NCBI RefSeq assembly: GCF_013359695.1
Contig: NZ_JABFMU010000032.1
Location: 1-64,000 of the forward strand
Direction of reading: 5' to 3'
DNA: 64,000 bases
From: Pseudomonas sp. C2B4
Lineage (GTDB): Bacteria; Pseudomonadota; Gammaproteobacteria; Pseudomonadales; Pseudomonadaceae
In this document: piece by piece, positions 20,115 through 28,219 of the stretch
How the letters are laid out: each line of letters opens with the position of its first letter
Position numbering within the stretch: the first letter of the stretch is position 1
Program-made: the position numbers and the translations under genes
Notes under the pieces: generated by a model
Told to the model about the DNA's origin: nothing
The model's database searches: none
Seen by the model: only the letters and a program-made list of their open reading frames with translations

Positions 20115-20516
20115 ATGCACAGATCCAACCGCGGTTTTACCCTGATCGAAATCATGATCGTGATTGCGATCATCGGGATTGTCCTGACCATCGCCATGCC
20201 GAGCTTTACGGAATATCTGAACAAAGGGCGTCGTACTGAAGTGGCCGGTCTGCTTTCAGAGCAGGCGCAGGTCCTCGAGCGTTTTTATTCACAGAAAAAC
20301 ATCTACACGGGTGCCACCGGCCTCAGTGCCGGCAACGACTACTACACCCTCACGCCGACCCTGACCGACCAGACCTTTGTGCTGACAGCAGTGCGCAAGG
20401 CTGGCACGAGCATGGGCACTGACAAGTGCGGTGATTTCACGATTACCAATACCGGCGTCCGTGGCATGGTCAACGCCACGGCTGGCCTGACCACCAAGGA
20501 TTGCTGGGGGCGCTGA
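20115..20516 (+). CDS. pilE: Minor pilin PilE
   Basis: A 133-residue pilin-like protein: leader MHRSNRG, then FTLIEIMIVIAIIGIVLTI (Glu at +5), and a ComP/PilE-type C-terminal region with a cysteine pair (CGDFT ... DCWGR). It follows pilY1 after 14 bases and is the last gene of the minor-pilin operon. Short length fits the PilE minor pilin, not a major pilin, which is at 53685. Confidence 0.9.
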   Translation: MHRSNRGFTLIEIMIVIAIIGIVLTIAMPSFTEYLNKGRRTEVAGLLSEQAQVLERFYSQKNIYTGATGLSAGNDYYTLTPTLTDQTFVLTAVRKAGTSMGTDKCGDFTITNTGVRGMVNATAGLTTKDCWGR

Positions 20517-20573
20517 GTTTCCTTTTTTCGGGCGTCTTTGCGCCTTCTGTCTATTTATCGGTTGGATCAGAAC

Positions 20574-21674
20574 ATGACCAGGCAACAGCAAGTGGTGATT
20601 GTCGGCGGTGGGGTAATCGGCCTGCTGACGGCGTTCAATCTCGCGTCCGAAGTGCAGAGCGTTGTGCTGCTGGACCGTTCCAGTGTCGGTCAGGAGTCGT
20701 CCTGGGCGGGTGGGGGCATCGTATCGCCGCTCTATCCGTGGCGTTACAACCCGGCCGTCACCGCGTTGGCCCATTGGTCTCAGGATTTTTATCCGCAACT
20801 GGGCGAGCGCTTGTTTGCCGCCACCGGAGTCGATCCCGAAGTGCACACCACCGGTCTGTATTGGCTGGATTTGGACGATGAAGCCGAAGCACTGGCCTGG
20901 GCTGCACGGGAGAATCGTCCGTTGCGGGCTGTGGATATCTCGGCGGCTCACGATGCGGTGCCGGTGCTGGGGAGCGGGTTTTCCCGGGCGATCTACATGG
21001 CCGATGTCGCTAACGTGCGCAATCCGCGGTTGGTGAAGTCCCTCAAGGCTGCGTTGCAGGCGTTGCCGAACGTGACGATTCATGAGCAGTGCGAAGTCAG
21101 CGGATTTGTTCGCGAAGCCGACAAGGTTGTCGGTGTGCAGACCTCCACTGGCGTGATCCGTGGCGATCAAGTGGTCCTCACCGCTGGCGCCTGGAGCGGC
21201 GATTTGCTCAAGAGTCTGGGCCTTGATCTGCCGGTCGAACCCGTGAAAGGGCAGATGATTCTCTACAAGTGTGCAGCGGATTTTCTGCCGAGCATGGTGT
21301 TGGCCAAGGGACGTTATGCGATCCCGCGCCGCGACGGACATATCCTGATTGGCAGTACGCTGGAGCATGAAGGTTATGACAAGACGCCCACTGAGTCGGC
21401 GCTGGAGAGCCTGAAGGCTTCAGCGGTGGAGTTGATTCCGGCATTGGCCGAGGCCGAAGTCGTAGGGCATTGGGCCGGTTTGCGGCCGGGTTCGCCGGAG
21501 GGCATTCCGTACATTGGCCGGGTGCCGGGATTTGATGGGTTGTGGCTCAACTGTGGGCATTTCCGCAACGGGTTGGTGCTGGCGCCGGCATCGTGTCAGT
21601 TGTTTGCCGATGTGATGCTGGGCAGGGCGCCGATCATTGATCCGGCGCCGTATGCGCCGGCTGGGCGGATCTAG
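20574..21674 (+). CDS. thiO: Glycine oxidase ThiO
   Basis: A 366-residue FAD-dependent amine oxidase that converts glycine to dehydroglycine for the thiazole ring of thiamine. The N-terminal Rossmann motif is VIVGGGVIG (residues 9-17). Other DAO-family signatures are SSWAGGGIVSPLYPW and the C-terminal GHFRNGLVLAPAS. The start at 20574 skips a weak upstream extension. It neighbours the pilus genes here as in P. aeruginosa; the other thi genes are elsewhere. Confidence 0.93.
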   Translation: MTRQQQVVIVGGGVIGLLTAFNLASEVQSVVLLDRSSVGQESSWAGGGIVSPLYPWRYNPAVTALAHWSQDFYPQLGERLFAATGVDPEVHTTGLYWLDLDDEAEALAWAARENRPLRAVDISAAHDAVPVLGSGFSRAIYMADVANVRNPRLVKSLKAALQALPNVTIHEQCEVSGFVREADKVVGVQTSTGVIRGDQVVLTAGAWSGDLLKSLGLDLPVEPVKGQMILYKCAADFLPSMVLAKGRYAIPRRDGHILIGSTLEHEGYDKTPTESALESLKASAVELIPALAEAEVVGHWAGLRPGSPEGIPYIGRVPGFDGLWLNCGHFRNGLVLAPASCQLFADVMLGRAPIIDPAPYAPAGRI

Positions 21675-21704
21675 CCTCGAAAGACCTGGTGTCTGTCAGA
21701 TTGC

Positions 21705-21783
21705 CTTCGCGAGCAGGCTCGCTCCCACAAATGGGCCAGGGGTATTCGCCATATCCCCTGTGGGAGCGAGCCTGCTCGCGAAG
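21705..21783. repeat. REP pair in reversed arrangement
   Basis: Two REP arms face the opposite way from the usual doublets: CGCGAGCAGGCTCGCTCCCACA first, then TGTGGGAGCGAGCCTGCTCG after a 29-base spacer. It lies between the convergent thiO and pilR ends. The stem could also act as a transcription barrier, but it has no T run. Confidence 0.85.
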
Positions 21784-21789
21784 GGGCCC

Positions 21790-23121
21790 TCAATCCAACC
21801 CTAATTTTTTCAGCCTGTACCGCATCGACCTGAACGAAAGATTCAACCGCTGAGCCGCCGCCGTGCGGTTCCAGCGGGTTTCTTCCAGTGCCTGGAGTAA
21901 GAGCTGGCGTTCGACGTTTTCCAGATATGCCTCCAGGTTGTCGATCTGCGTGAGGTCTGGCACGCCCCCTTCTGCGACACCATTACCTTCGACCAGTCGC
22001 AAGTCGCCGGCTTCGATCTGTTTGTTTTCGCATAAGGTGTGCGCCCGTTCGAGCATGTTCTCCAGTTCCCGCACATTGCCTGGAAAGCGATAGCTTTTCA
22101 GCGCATCGAGGGCTTGCGGGTGGAGGGTTGCTGCGGGTTGGCCAGTATCGACGGCCAGGCGCTTGAGCACATGGCGGGCCAGCGGTTCGATATCGTCGCG
22201 GCGTTCGCGCAAAGGAGGTACCCGCAGTTCGATCACGTTCAAGCGGTAGTACAAATCCTGGCGAAAACGTTCGGCGCCGACCTCGGCGGCGAGGTCTTTA
22301 TGGGTGGCGCACAGGATGCGCACATCGACCACCCTTTCCTGTTGACCACCGACACGGCGTACGGCTTTTTCCTGAATGGCCCGCAGCAGTTTGACCTGCA
22401 TCGGCAGCGGCAGGTCAGCCACTTCGTCGAGAAACAGGGTGCCGCCATGGGCGGCCTGGAACAGGCCGGGTTTGTCTTCGATGGCGCCGCTGAAGCTGCC
22501 CTTGCGATGGCCGAAGAACTCGCTTTCCATCAGTTCTGATGGAATGGCTCCGCAATTGACCGGAACAAAGGGTTGGCTGGCACGTGGCCCGCGATCATGG
22601 ATCAGGCGTGCGACCAACTCCTTGCCGCTGCCGGATTCGCCGCTGATATAAACCGGCGCCTGGCTGCGCGCCAGTTTATCGATCTGTTTACGCAAGTTGC
22701 GCATCGGCAGTGAATCGCCCAGCAAGCGGCGATCGATGGCAATGCCGGGGGCGGGCAGCAGCAAGGCGCTGGTGACCAGTTCCCGCAGGCGGATGAGGTC
22801 CACCGGTTTGGTCAGGAAATCGAAGGCGCCGGCCTTGAGGGCGTTGATCGCTGTATCGACACTGCCGTAGGCCGTAATCATGGCGACCGGCACTTGCGGG
22901 TAGCGTTGCTGGATGTGCTGTACCAGTTCCAGACCTGTGCCGTCCGGCAAGCGCATGTCGGTCAGGCACAGATCGAACGTCTCGCGCTTCAACAGGGCCA
23001 GAGCCTCGCTTGTATTGCGAGCGCTCCAGGTATCGAGCTTCATCCGACCCAGGGTGATTTCCAGGAGTTCGCGGATGTCCGGTTCGTCGTCCACGATCAG
23101 GACTTTTTGCCGTGGGCTCAT
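21790..23121 (-). CDS. pilR: Sigma-54-dependent response regulator PilR
   Basis: A 443-residue NtrC-class activator of pilA. The receiver domain has phosphorylation site D55 (LCLTDMRLPDG). The AAA+ domain follows, with Walker A GESGSGKE and the sigma-54 contact loop written GAIEDKPG after FSGA. A Fis-type helix-turn-helix closes the protein (RWNRTAAAQRLNLSFRSMRYR). Start 23121 (MSPRQKVLIVDDE) was chosen; the longer reading frame to 23217 runs into pilS. It is translated directly after pilS, with two bases between them. Confidence 0.95.
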   Translation of the reverse strand: MSPRQKVLIVDDEPDIRELLEITLGRMKLDTWSARNTSEALALLKRETFDLCLTDMRLPDGTGLELVQHIQQRYPQVPVAMITAYGSVDTAINALKAGAFDFLTKPVDLIRLRELVTSALLLPAPGIAIDRRLLGDSLPMRNLRKQIDKLARSQAPVYISGESGSGKELVARLIHDRGPRASQPFVPVNCGAIPSELMESEFFGHRKGSFSGAIEDKPGLFQAAHGGTLFLDEVADLPLPMQVKLLRAIQEKAVRRVGGQQERVVDVRILCATHKDLAAEVGAERFRQDLYYRLNVIELRVPPLRERRDDIEPLARHVLKRLAVDTGQPAATLHPQALDALKSYRFPGNVRELENMLERAHTLCENKQIEAGDLRLVEGNGVAEGGVPDLTQIDNLEAYLENVERQLLLQALEETRWNRTAAAQRLNLSFRSMRYRLKKLGLD

Positions 23122-23123
23122 GT

Positions 23124-24713
23124 TCAACTTTGTTTCCGTCCGTGAGCAAAGGTGATACGAAAGCAGCCGCCGCCTTGGCGTGGTTTGAAGTCTAGGCGGG
23201 CCTGGTTGCTTTCGCACAGCTCACGGGACAGGTAAAGCCCCAGGCCGGTGCCTTGGTGGCTGGTTGTGAAGAAAGGCTCGAACAGTTGTGCTTGATGGTC
23301 CGGGGCCACGCCGGGGCCGTCATCGAGGATTTCGAGAATGGGCAACTGGCTGTCGGGATCGATAAACAACTCAAGCCAGACCTGCGCCTGATCGTGGATT
23401 TGGGCGCTGTGACGCCAGCCATTGCGGATCAGATTGTCGAGAATCTGGTTCAACTGGTCCGGGTCCATCAGGGTCTTGAAATCGCCGTGGGCGATGTGCA
23501 GATGAATCTGCTGGCGCTCGGTCGCGCCCTCGCGAATTTCGGTGACGAACTGTTGCAGCCACGGTTTCAGGTCCAGCCGTTGTGGAGCAGTTTGCTGGCG
23601 GCGGGATAGTTGCAGGACGTTTTCGATAACCCGATTCATTCGCTGAGAGTGGTCTTGAATAATCTGCGTCAGACGTCGGTCCGCGCTGCTCAGTTCCTCA
23701 GATTCTCGTAATAACTGCGCGGCATGACTGATGGCACCCAAGGGGTTGCGGATTTCATGGGAGATACCGGCGGTCAGGCGCCCAAGCGCAGCAAGTTTCA
23801 GCTGTTGAGCCTGTTGGGCGACCTGAGCGAGATCTTCAAGGAAAACCAGGGTCTGGTGCTGCGCACTGGCGTCCAGCGCAATGAAGCTCGGCTGCAACTC
23901 CACGCCGCTGTTGGCGATTTTCAGGCTTTGCGGGCGCAGCGTCGGATTGCTGAGCCACAGGTGCAGGCGTTCGACCAGGTCGGGGAAGTGGTCGTCGATC
24001 AGGTCACCTTCGAGGGTACGGCAACCGAGCAGTGACAGGGCGCTGTGATTGGCCAACTGCACGCGTCGCTGTTCATCGAGTACCAGGATACCGGTGCGCA
24101 TGCGTTGCAGGATCAGCGCATTGAGTGCTTCCAGGCCGACGACTTCACTGGCCTTCTGCTCCGCAAGGGTTTCACTCACTTCCAGGCGTCGCATCAAGCC
24201 TTGCACCAGCCATGCCGCGGCGAAGCACAGAACGCCGAGGGTTCCGACTTGCAGGTAGTCATTGGGGTTGGGGGGATGGCTGAAGCTCAGCAGGAAACTC
24301 GAACCGACGATGCCAAGCGCACCGAGGGCGGCAATCAGCAGGCCGATGCGCCTTCGCAGCAGCGTATTACTGATGGCCACCGACACGATCAGCAAGTTGC
24401 CAATGGCGCTGGCCACACCACCGCCGGCGTAGAACAGGGCGCACAGCAGCAAGACGTCGAGCAGCACGAGACCGAGCAGCTGCAGCGGATGACGGGTGTT
24501 TTCGAAGAAAACCACCAGCAGGATATTCAGCACGAGGTACAACCAGCTGCCACTGCGCAGCAGGTCGTCATTGGCTGACGTCAACAACTGGTTGTCCATG
24601 TTGCTGGAGATCAGCAGCACCAGGGTGATGCCGACACTCAAGCGGTAGAGATGATAAAGACGCAGCAGTCGCTGAGCCTGTTTGCCGCCGTGACTGGACG
24701 TCTCAGCGATCAC
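23124..24713 (-). CDS. pilS: Sensor histidine kinase PilS
   Basis: A 529-residue inner-membrane kinase with about six hydrophobic segments in residues 25-175. A PAS-like region (about 200-295) and the phospho-acceptor H319 in GISHEIRNPLGAISHA follow. The ATPase boxes are NQILDNLIRNGWRHS and DDGPGVAPDHQ ... GTGLGLYL. PilS senses pilin in the membrane and controls PilR. Its start overlaps the small upstream gene by 11 bases, so the three genes are probably one transcript. Confidence 0.95.
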   Translation of the reverse strand: MIAETSSHGGKQAQRLLRLYHLYRLSVGITLVLLISSNMDNQLLTSANDDLLRSGSWLYLVLNILLVVFFENTRHPLQLLGLVLLDVLLLCALFYAGGGVASAIGNLLIVSVAISNTLLRRRIGLLIAALGALGIVGSSFLLSFSHPPNPNDYLQVGTLGVLCFAAAWLVQGLMRRLEVSETLAEQKASEVVGLEALNALILQRMRTGILVLDEQRRVQLANHSALSLLGCRTLEGDLIDDHFPDLVERLHLWLSNPTLRPQSLKIANSGVELQPSFIALDASAQHQTLVFLEDLAQVAQQAQQLKLAALGRLTAGISHEIRNPLGAISHAAQLLRESEELSSADRRLTQIIQDHSQRMNRVIENVLQLSRRQQTAPQRLDLKPWLQQFVTEIREGATERQQIHLHIAHGDFKTLMDPDQLNQILDNLIRNGWRHSAQIHDQAQVWLELFIDPDSQLPILEILDDGPGVAPDHQAQLFEPFFTTSHQGTGLGLYLSRELCESNQARLDFKPRQGGGCFRITFAHGRKQS

Positions 24714-24936
24714 TGGAACCGGGGCCTTGCTCCAGATGAGCCTGGCTGCAATACCACTGTTGTTGAAAACTCACCGCCCTGTCACGAGGCAGATGCACGC
24801 CGCAATGGGCGCAGCGGACCATCGGTGCCGCTTCCAGCTCGGCAGAGGACTTGGGTACGGCGGCCTGGCCCTTGTACTTGCGCCAGAACCATACGGCGGC
24901 GGCAATCACGGCAATCCAGAATAGTAAACGAAGCAT
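24703..24936 (-). CDS. PP0621-family small membrane zinc-finger protein
   Basis: A 77-residue protein with one N-terminal membrane helix (LLFWIAVIAAAVWFW) and a cytoplasmic CxxC ... C motif (RCAHCGVHLPRDRA ... WYCSQAH) that should bind zinc. It resembles the PP0621 family found next to pilS in pseudomonads; no function is known. It overlaps the pilS start by 11 bases, suggesting coupled translation and perhaps a role near the PilS-PilR system (inference). Confidence 0.8.
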   Translation of the reverse strand: MLRLLFWIAVIAAAVWFWRKYKGQAAVPKSSAELEAAPMVRCAHCGVHLPRDRAVSFQQQWYCSQAHLEQGPGSSDR

Positions 24937-25025
24937 GATGAGCGGCTTTTTGGCTGATGAACCGGCAGTTTAGCCAAGGACATGACAGGCGCACAGCGCA
25001 AATGCGCGCTACAAAAAAAGCGTAA

Positions 25026-25054
25026 TAAAAAAGGGAGACTCGAGAGTCTCCCTT
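25026..25054 (-). terminator. Terminator of bamD
   Basis: AAAGGGAGACT, loop of four, AGTCTCCCTTT, followed on the minus strand by TTT. It lies 19 bases after the bamD stop codon. Confidence 0.85.
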
Positions 25055-25072
25055 TCTGCACCGCCGGTCGTG

Positions 25073-26095
25073 TCAGTCGAACACGCCGAAGGTCATGTAG
25101 CTGAACCACGAACGGTCTTCGTTGTTACCTTCCGCTTCATGATTCTCTTCTTCGATCACATCGCCATCGGCATCTTTAGGCTTGAGCTCGCTCGGAATGG
25201 CGTCCTTGGCGTCCTGGAACTGCTTCTGCACGTCCTGGTTGGCGCGGGTCTCTCCCGGTGGCAGAGGTGGACGGGATTCGATCAGGCCCAGGGTGGCCTT
25301 GCTCAGCCACGAACGGTTGTCGGCTTCGGCGACCGACGGTACGAACTGACCGTCCACCAGGCTTGGGTGGTTCGGGTAGTTGAGCTTCAGGGTCTCGAGG
25401 CTGGTGGCAGCCAGGTCGTCCAGGTGCAGGCGCTGATAGGCCTCGGTCATCACCGCCAGGCCGTCGCCGACCGCAGGGGTTTCCTGGAAGTTTTCCACCA
25501 CGTAACGGCCACGGTTCGCGGCGGCGACATAGGCCTGACGGGTCAGGTAGTAGTTGGCAACATGAATTTCGTAGGCCGCCAGCAGGTTGCGCAGGTAGAT
25601 CATGCGCTGCTTGGCGTCCGGCGCGTACCGGCTGTTGGGGAAGCGGCTGGTCAGCTGGGCGAATTCATTGTAGGAGTCGCGAGCGGCACCCGGGTCACGC
25701 TTGGTCATGTCCAGCGGCAGGAAGCGCGACAGCAGGCCGACGTCCTGGTCGAAAGAAGTCAGGCCCTTGAGGTAGTAGGCGTAATCGACGTTCGGATGCT
25801 GAGGGTGCAGACGAATGAAACGCTCGGCAGCGGCTTTTGCAGCCTCGGGCTCGGCATTCTTGTAGTTGGCGTAGATGAGTTCCAGCTGCGCCTGATCGGC
25901 ATAGCGACCGAACGGATAACGCGATTCCAGAGCCTTCAGCTTGGCGGTGGCGGCGTTGTAGCTGTTGTTGTCCAGATCGGCCTGAGCTTGTTGGTACAAC
26001 TCGACTTCACTCAGGTTTTCGTCTACGACTTCCTTCGATGAGCAAGCAGCGGTCAATGCGAGGATGGCGATCAGCAGCAGGTGTTTCACTTGCAT
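25073..26095 (-). CDS. bamD: Outer-membrane assembly lipoprotein BamD (ComL)
   Basis: A 340-residue lipoprotein and essential member of the BAM complex that inserts outer-membrane beta-barrels. The lipobox LTAAC ends at C18. Five TPR-like repeats fill residues 30-260. A charged C-terminal tail rich in Glu and Asp extends beyond the E. coli protein (245 residues), as is usual in pseudomonads. The start at 26095 was chosen because it gives the lipoprotein signal; the frame is open up to 26248 but that stretch is promoter DNA. Divergent from rluD. Confidence 0.95.
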   Translation of the reverse strand: MQVKHLLLIAILALTAACSSKEVVDENLSEVELYQQAQADLDNNSYNAATAKLKALESRYPFGRYADQAQLELIYANYKNAEPEAAKAAAERFIRLHPQHPNVDYAYYLKGLTSFDQDVGLLSRFLPLDMTKRDPGAARDSYNEFAQLTSRFPNSRYAPDAKQRMIYLRNLLAAYEIHVANYYLTRQAYVAAANRGRYVVENFQETPAVGDGLAVMTEAYQRLHLDDLAATSLETLKLNYPNHPSLVDGQFVPSVAEADNRSWLSKATLGLIESRPPLPPGETRANQDVQKQFQDAKDAIPSELKPKDADGDVIEEENHEAEGNNEDRSWFSYMTFGVFD

Positions 26096-26246
26096 GGCGG
26101 CTTGCGTCCCTATGACGGCCGCTGTCTTGGGCGTGGCCGTCCTGTTATGATGAGCGCCCCGTTGAATAGCCTCGGGGCAAAAGACGCCGTATTTAACCAC
26201 AAGCGCGCAGCCGAAACCAAAGGCTGTGCCGACGCCTAGTCTGAGC

Positions 26247-27209
26247 ATGTCCGATAAAATTGAACTCCGCGCAGAGGTGCCGTCCGAATTGGGCGGCCAA
26301 CGCCTCGATCAAGTCGCCGCACAATTATTCGCTGAGCACTCGCGCTCGCGCCTTTCCGCCTGGATCAAAGACGGCCGCCTGACTGTGGATGGGGCGGTTA
26401 TCCGCCCGCGAGACATCGTTCACGGTGGCGCCATTCTTGAACTCACTGCCGAGCAGGAAGCTCAGGGCGAATGGGTCGCTCAAGACATTGCCCTGGACAT
26501 CGTCTACGAAGACGACGACATCCTGGTGATCAACAAGCCTGCGGGCCTGGTGGTGCATCCGGCCGCCGGCCATGCTGATGGCACCTTGCTCAACGCTTTG
26601 CTGCACCACGTGCCGGACATCGTCAATGTGCCCCGCGCCGGTATCGTGCATCGTCTGGACAAGGACACCACCGGTCTGATGGTGGTGGCCAAGACCATTC
26701 AGGCGCAGACGCAGCTGGTTGCGCAATTGCAGAGCCGCAGCGTCAGCCGCATCTATGAGTGCATCGTGATCGGCGTGGTGACAGCTGGCGGCAAGATCAA
26801 CGCGCCGATCGGCCGTCACGGCCAGCAACGCCAGCGCATGGCCGTGATGGAGGGTGGCAAGCAGGCCGTCAGCCATTACCGCGTGCTCGAACGCTTCCGC
26901 TCCCACACCCATGTGCGGGTGAAGCTGGAAACCGGTCGTACGCACCAGATTCGCGTGCACATGGCGCACATCAACTTCCCGTTGGTCGGAGACCCTGCCT
27001 ACGGCGGTCGTTTCCGCATCCCTCCGGCAGCCAACCCGACCATGGTCGAGTCGTTGAAAAACTTCCCGCGCCAGGCGCTGCATGCGCGGTTCCTGGAGCT
27101 GGATCACCCGACCACCGGTAAACGCATGAGCTGGGAGTCGCCGTTGCCGGAAGACTTCGTCTGGTTGCTGACCCTGCTCAAGCAAGACCGCGAGGCCTTC
27201 GTCGGATGA
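26247..27209 (+). CDS. rluD: 23S rRNA pseudouridine synthase RluD
   Basis: A 320-residue enzyme that makes the pseudouridines of helix 69 in 23S rRNA (positions 1911, 1915, 1917 in E. coli). An N-terminal S4-like domain (GQRLDQVAA) precedes the catalytic domain, where D138 lies in HRLDKDTTG. Start 26247 ([12 protein letters not shown]) has a weak ribosome-binding site but is the family start. It overlaps pgeF by four bases. Confidence 0.95.
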   Translation: MSDKIELRAEVPSELGGQRLDQVAAQLFAEHSRSRLSAWIKDGRLTVDGAVIRPRDIVHGGAILELTAEQEAQGEWVAQDIALDIVYEDDDILVINKPAGLVVHPAAGHADGTLLNALLHHVPDIVNVPRAGIVHRLDKDTTGLMVVAKTIQAQTQLVAQLQSRSVSRIYECIVIGVVTAGGKINAPIGRHGQQRQRMAVMEGGKQAVSHYRVLERFRSHTHVRVKLETGRTHQIRVHMAHINFPLVGDPAYGGRFRIPPAANPTMVESLKNFPRQALHARFLELDHPTTGKRMSWESPLPEDFVWLLTLLKQDREAFVG

Positions 27210-27925
27210 GTGACTGGCTGATTCCTGACTGGCCCGCGCCGGCCGGGGTTAAAGCCTGCGTCACCACCCGAGCGGGCGGCGTCAGCCTGGCGCCGTTCGA
27301 CAGCCTCAACCTGGGCGATCATGTCGACGACAACCCCGAAGCTGTCGCCGAAAACCGCCGTCGCCTCACCGATCACTTTTCCATGCGACCCGCGTGGCTG
27401 CAGCAGGTCCACGGCATTGTCGTGGCCCATGCCGACCCGGATCAGGTGGTCACTGCCGACGCCAGCTGGACGTCGACCCCCGGAATCGCCTGCACGGCAA
27501 TGACCGCCGATTGCCTGCCTGCGCTGTTTTGCGACCGCGCCGGCACTCGCGTGGCGGCGGCACACGCAGGTTGGCGTGGATTGGCGGCGGGCGTGCTGGA
27601 AGCGACCCTCGACAGTCTGGCCGTGCCACCTGCCGAGGTGCTGGTCTGGCTTGGCCCGGCCATTGGCCCGCAAGCCTTTGAAGTCGGCCCCGAAGTGCGC
27701 GAAACCTTCGTTGAGCAATTGCCTGAGGCTGCCGAAGCCTTCGTGCCGAGTCAAAACGAAGGCAAGTTCATGGCCGACATCTATAGGTTGGCGCGCTTGC
27801 GTCTGGCAGCTCGTGGTGTCACCGCTGTTTATGGTGGCGGTTTCTGCACCGTGACCGACCCGCGCTTCTTTTCTTATCGTCGTAGTCCCCGCACCGGACG
27901 ATTTGCTTCCTTGATCTGGCTTTAG
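27206..27925 (+). CDS. pgeF: Purine nucleoside phosphorylase / polyphenol-oxidase-family protein (YfiH)
   Basis: A 239-residue DUF152 protein. The metal-binding His and Cys residues are visible in LQQVHG, MTADCLPALF and AAHAGWRGLAAG. Relatives act as zinc-dependent purine nucleoside phosphorylases or peptidoglycan-editing factors, and older records call them laccase. The rluD-pgeF pair with an ATGA overlap, followed by clpB, is conserved in gammaproteobacteria. A long palindrome starts with the base after the stop codon. Confidence 0.9.
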   Translation: MSDWLIPDWPAPAGVKACVTTRAGGVSLAPFDSLNLGDHVDDNPEAVAENRRRLTDHFSMRPAWLQQVHGIVVAHADPDQVVTADASWTSTPGIACTAMTADCLPALFCDRAGTRVAAAHAGWRGLAAGVLEATLDSLAVPPAEVLVWLGPAIGPQAFEVGPEVRETFVEQLPEAAEAFVPSQNEGKFMADIYRLARLRLAARGVTAVYGGGFCTVTDPRFFSYRRSPRTGRFASLIWL

Positions 27926-28081
27926 TGCCCTATCTCACGAAGCCTGTTCCTTTTTGACGGTGTCTGTTGCCGTCATGCTGCGTTGCCGCTCCTCGCCATA
28001 GCGGGCTATGACTCGTCGCGGCGCCTTGCCTGACGACAACAGCCACTCGTCAAATGAGGAACGCCTTCGTGAGATAGGGCA
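27926..28081. repeat. 156-bp near-perfect palindrome
   Basis: The outer arms TGCCCTATCTCACGAAG (27926 on) and CTTCGTGAGATAGGGCA (to 28081) pair, and the pairing continues inward (TTTGACG / CGTCAAA, CTGTTG / CAACAG) with mismatches to the apex CATAGC-GG-GCTATG at 27997-28010. The whole element folds as one hairpin of about 75 pairs. It has no open reading frame and no resemblance to the REP core. It lies between pgeF and the clpB promoter. Nature unknown: a MITE-like element or a repeat family of fluorescent pseudomonads are the options I consider. Confidence 0.85.
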
Positions 28082-28119
28082 CACGCTAGACTTCTCTGAC
28101 CTGCATCAACGTCACGACG

Positions 28120-28148
28120 CTTGAAACTCCCAGAATCGACCGCATCTA
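28120..28148 (+). promoter_or_regulatory. Sigma-32 heat-shock promoter of clpB
   Basis: CTTGAAA, 13 bases, then CCGCATCTA closely match the RpoH consensus CTTGAAA-N11-16-CCCATNT. It is 72 bases before the clpB start, as expected for a heat-shock gene. Confidence 0.8.
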
Positions 28149-28219
28149 TTGTGGTATCTGGCAGGTTTCTTCATTCAGGATGTTTTATAGGTCCGGCCTG
28201 CTCAAAAGGAAGGTGACCC

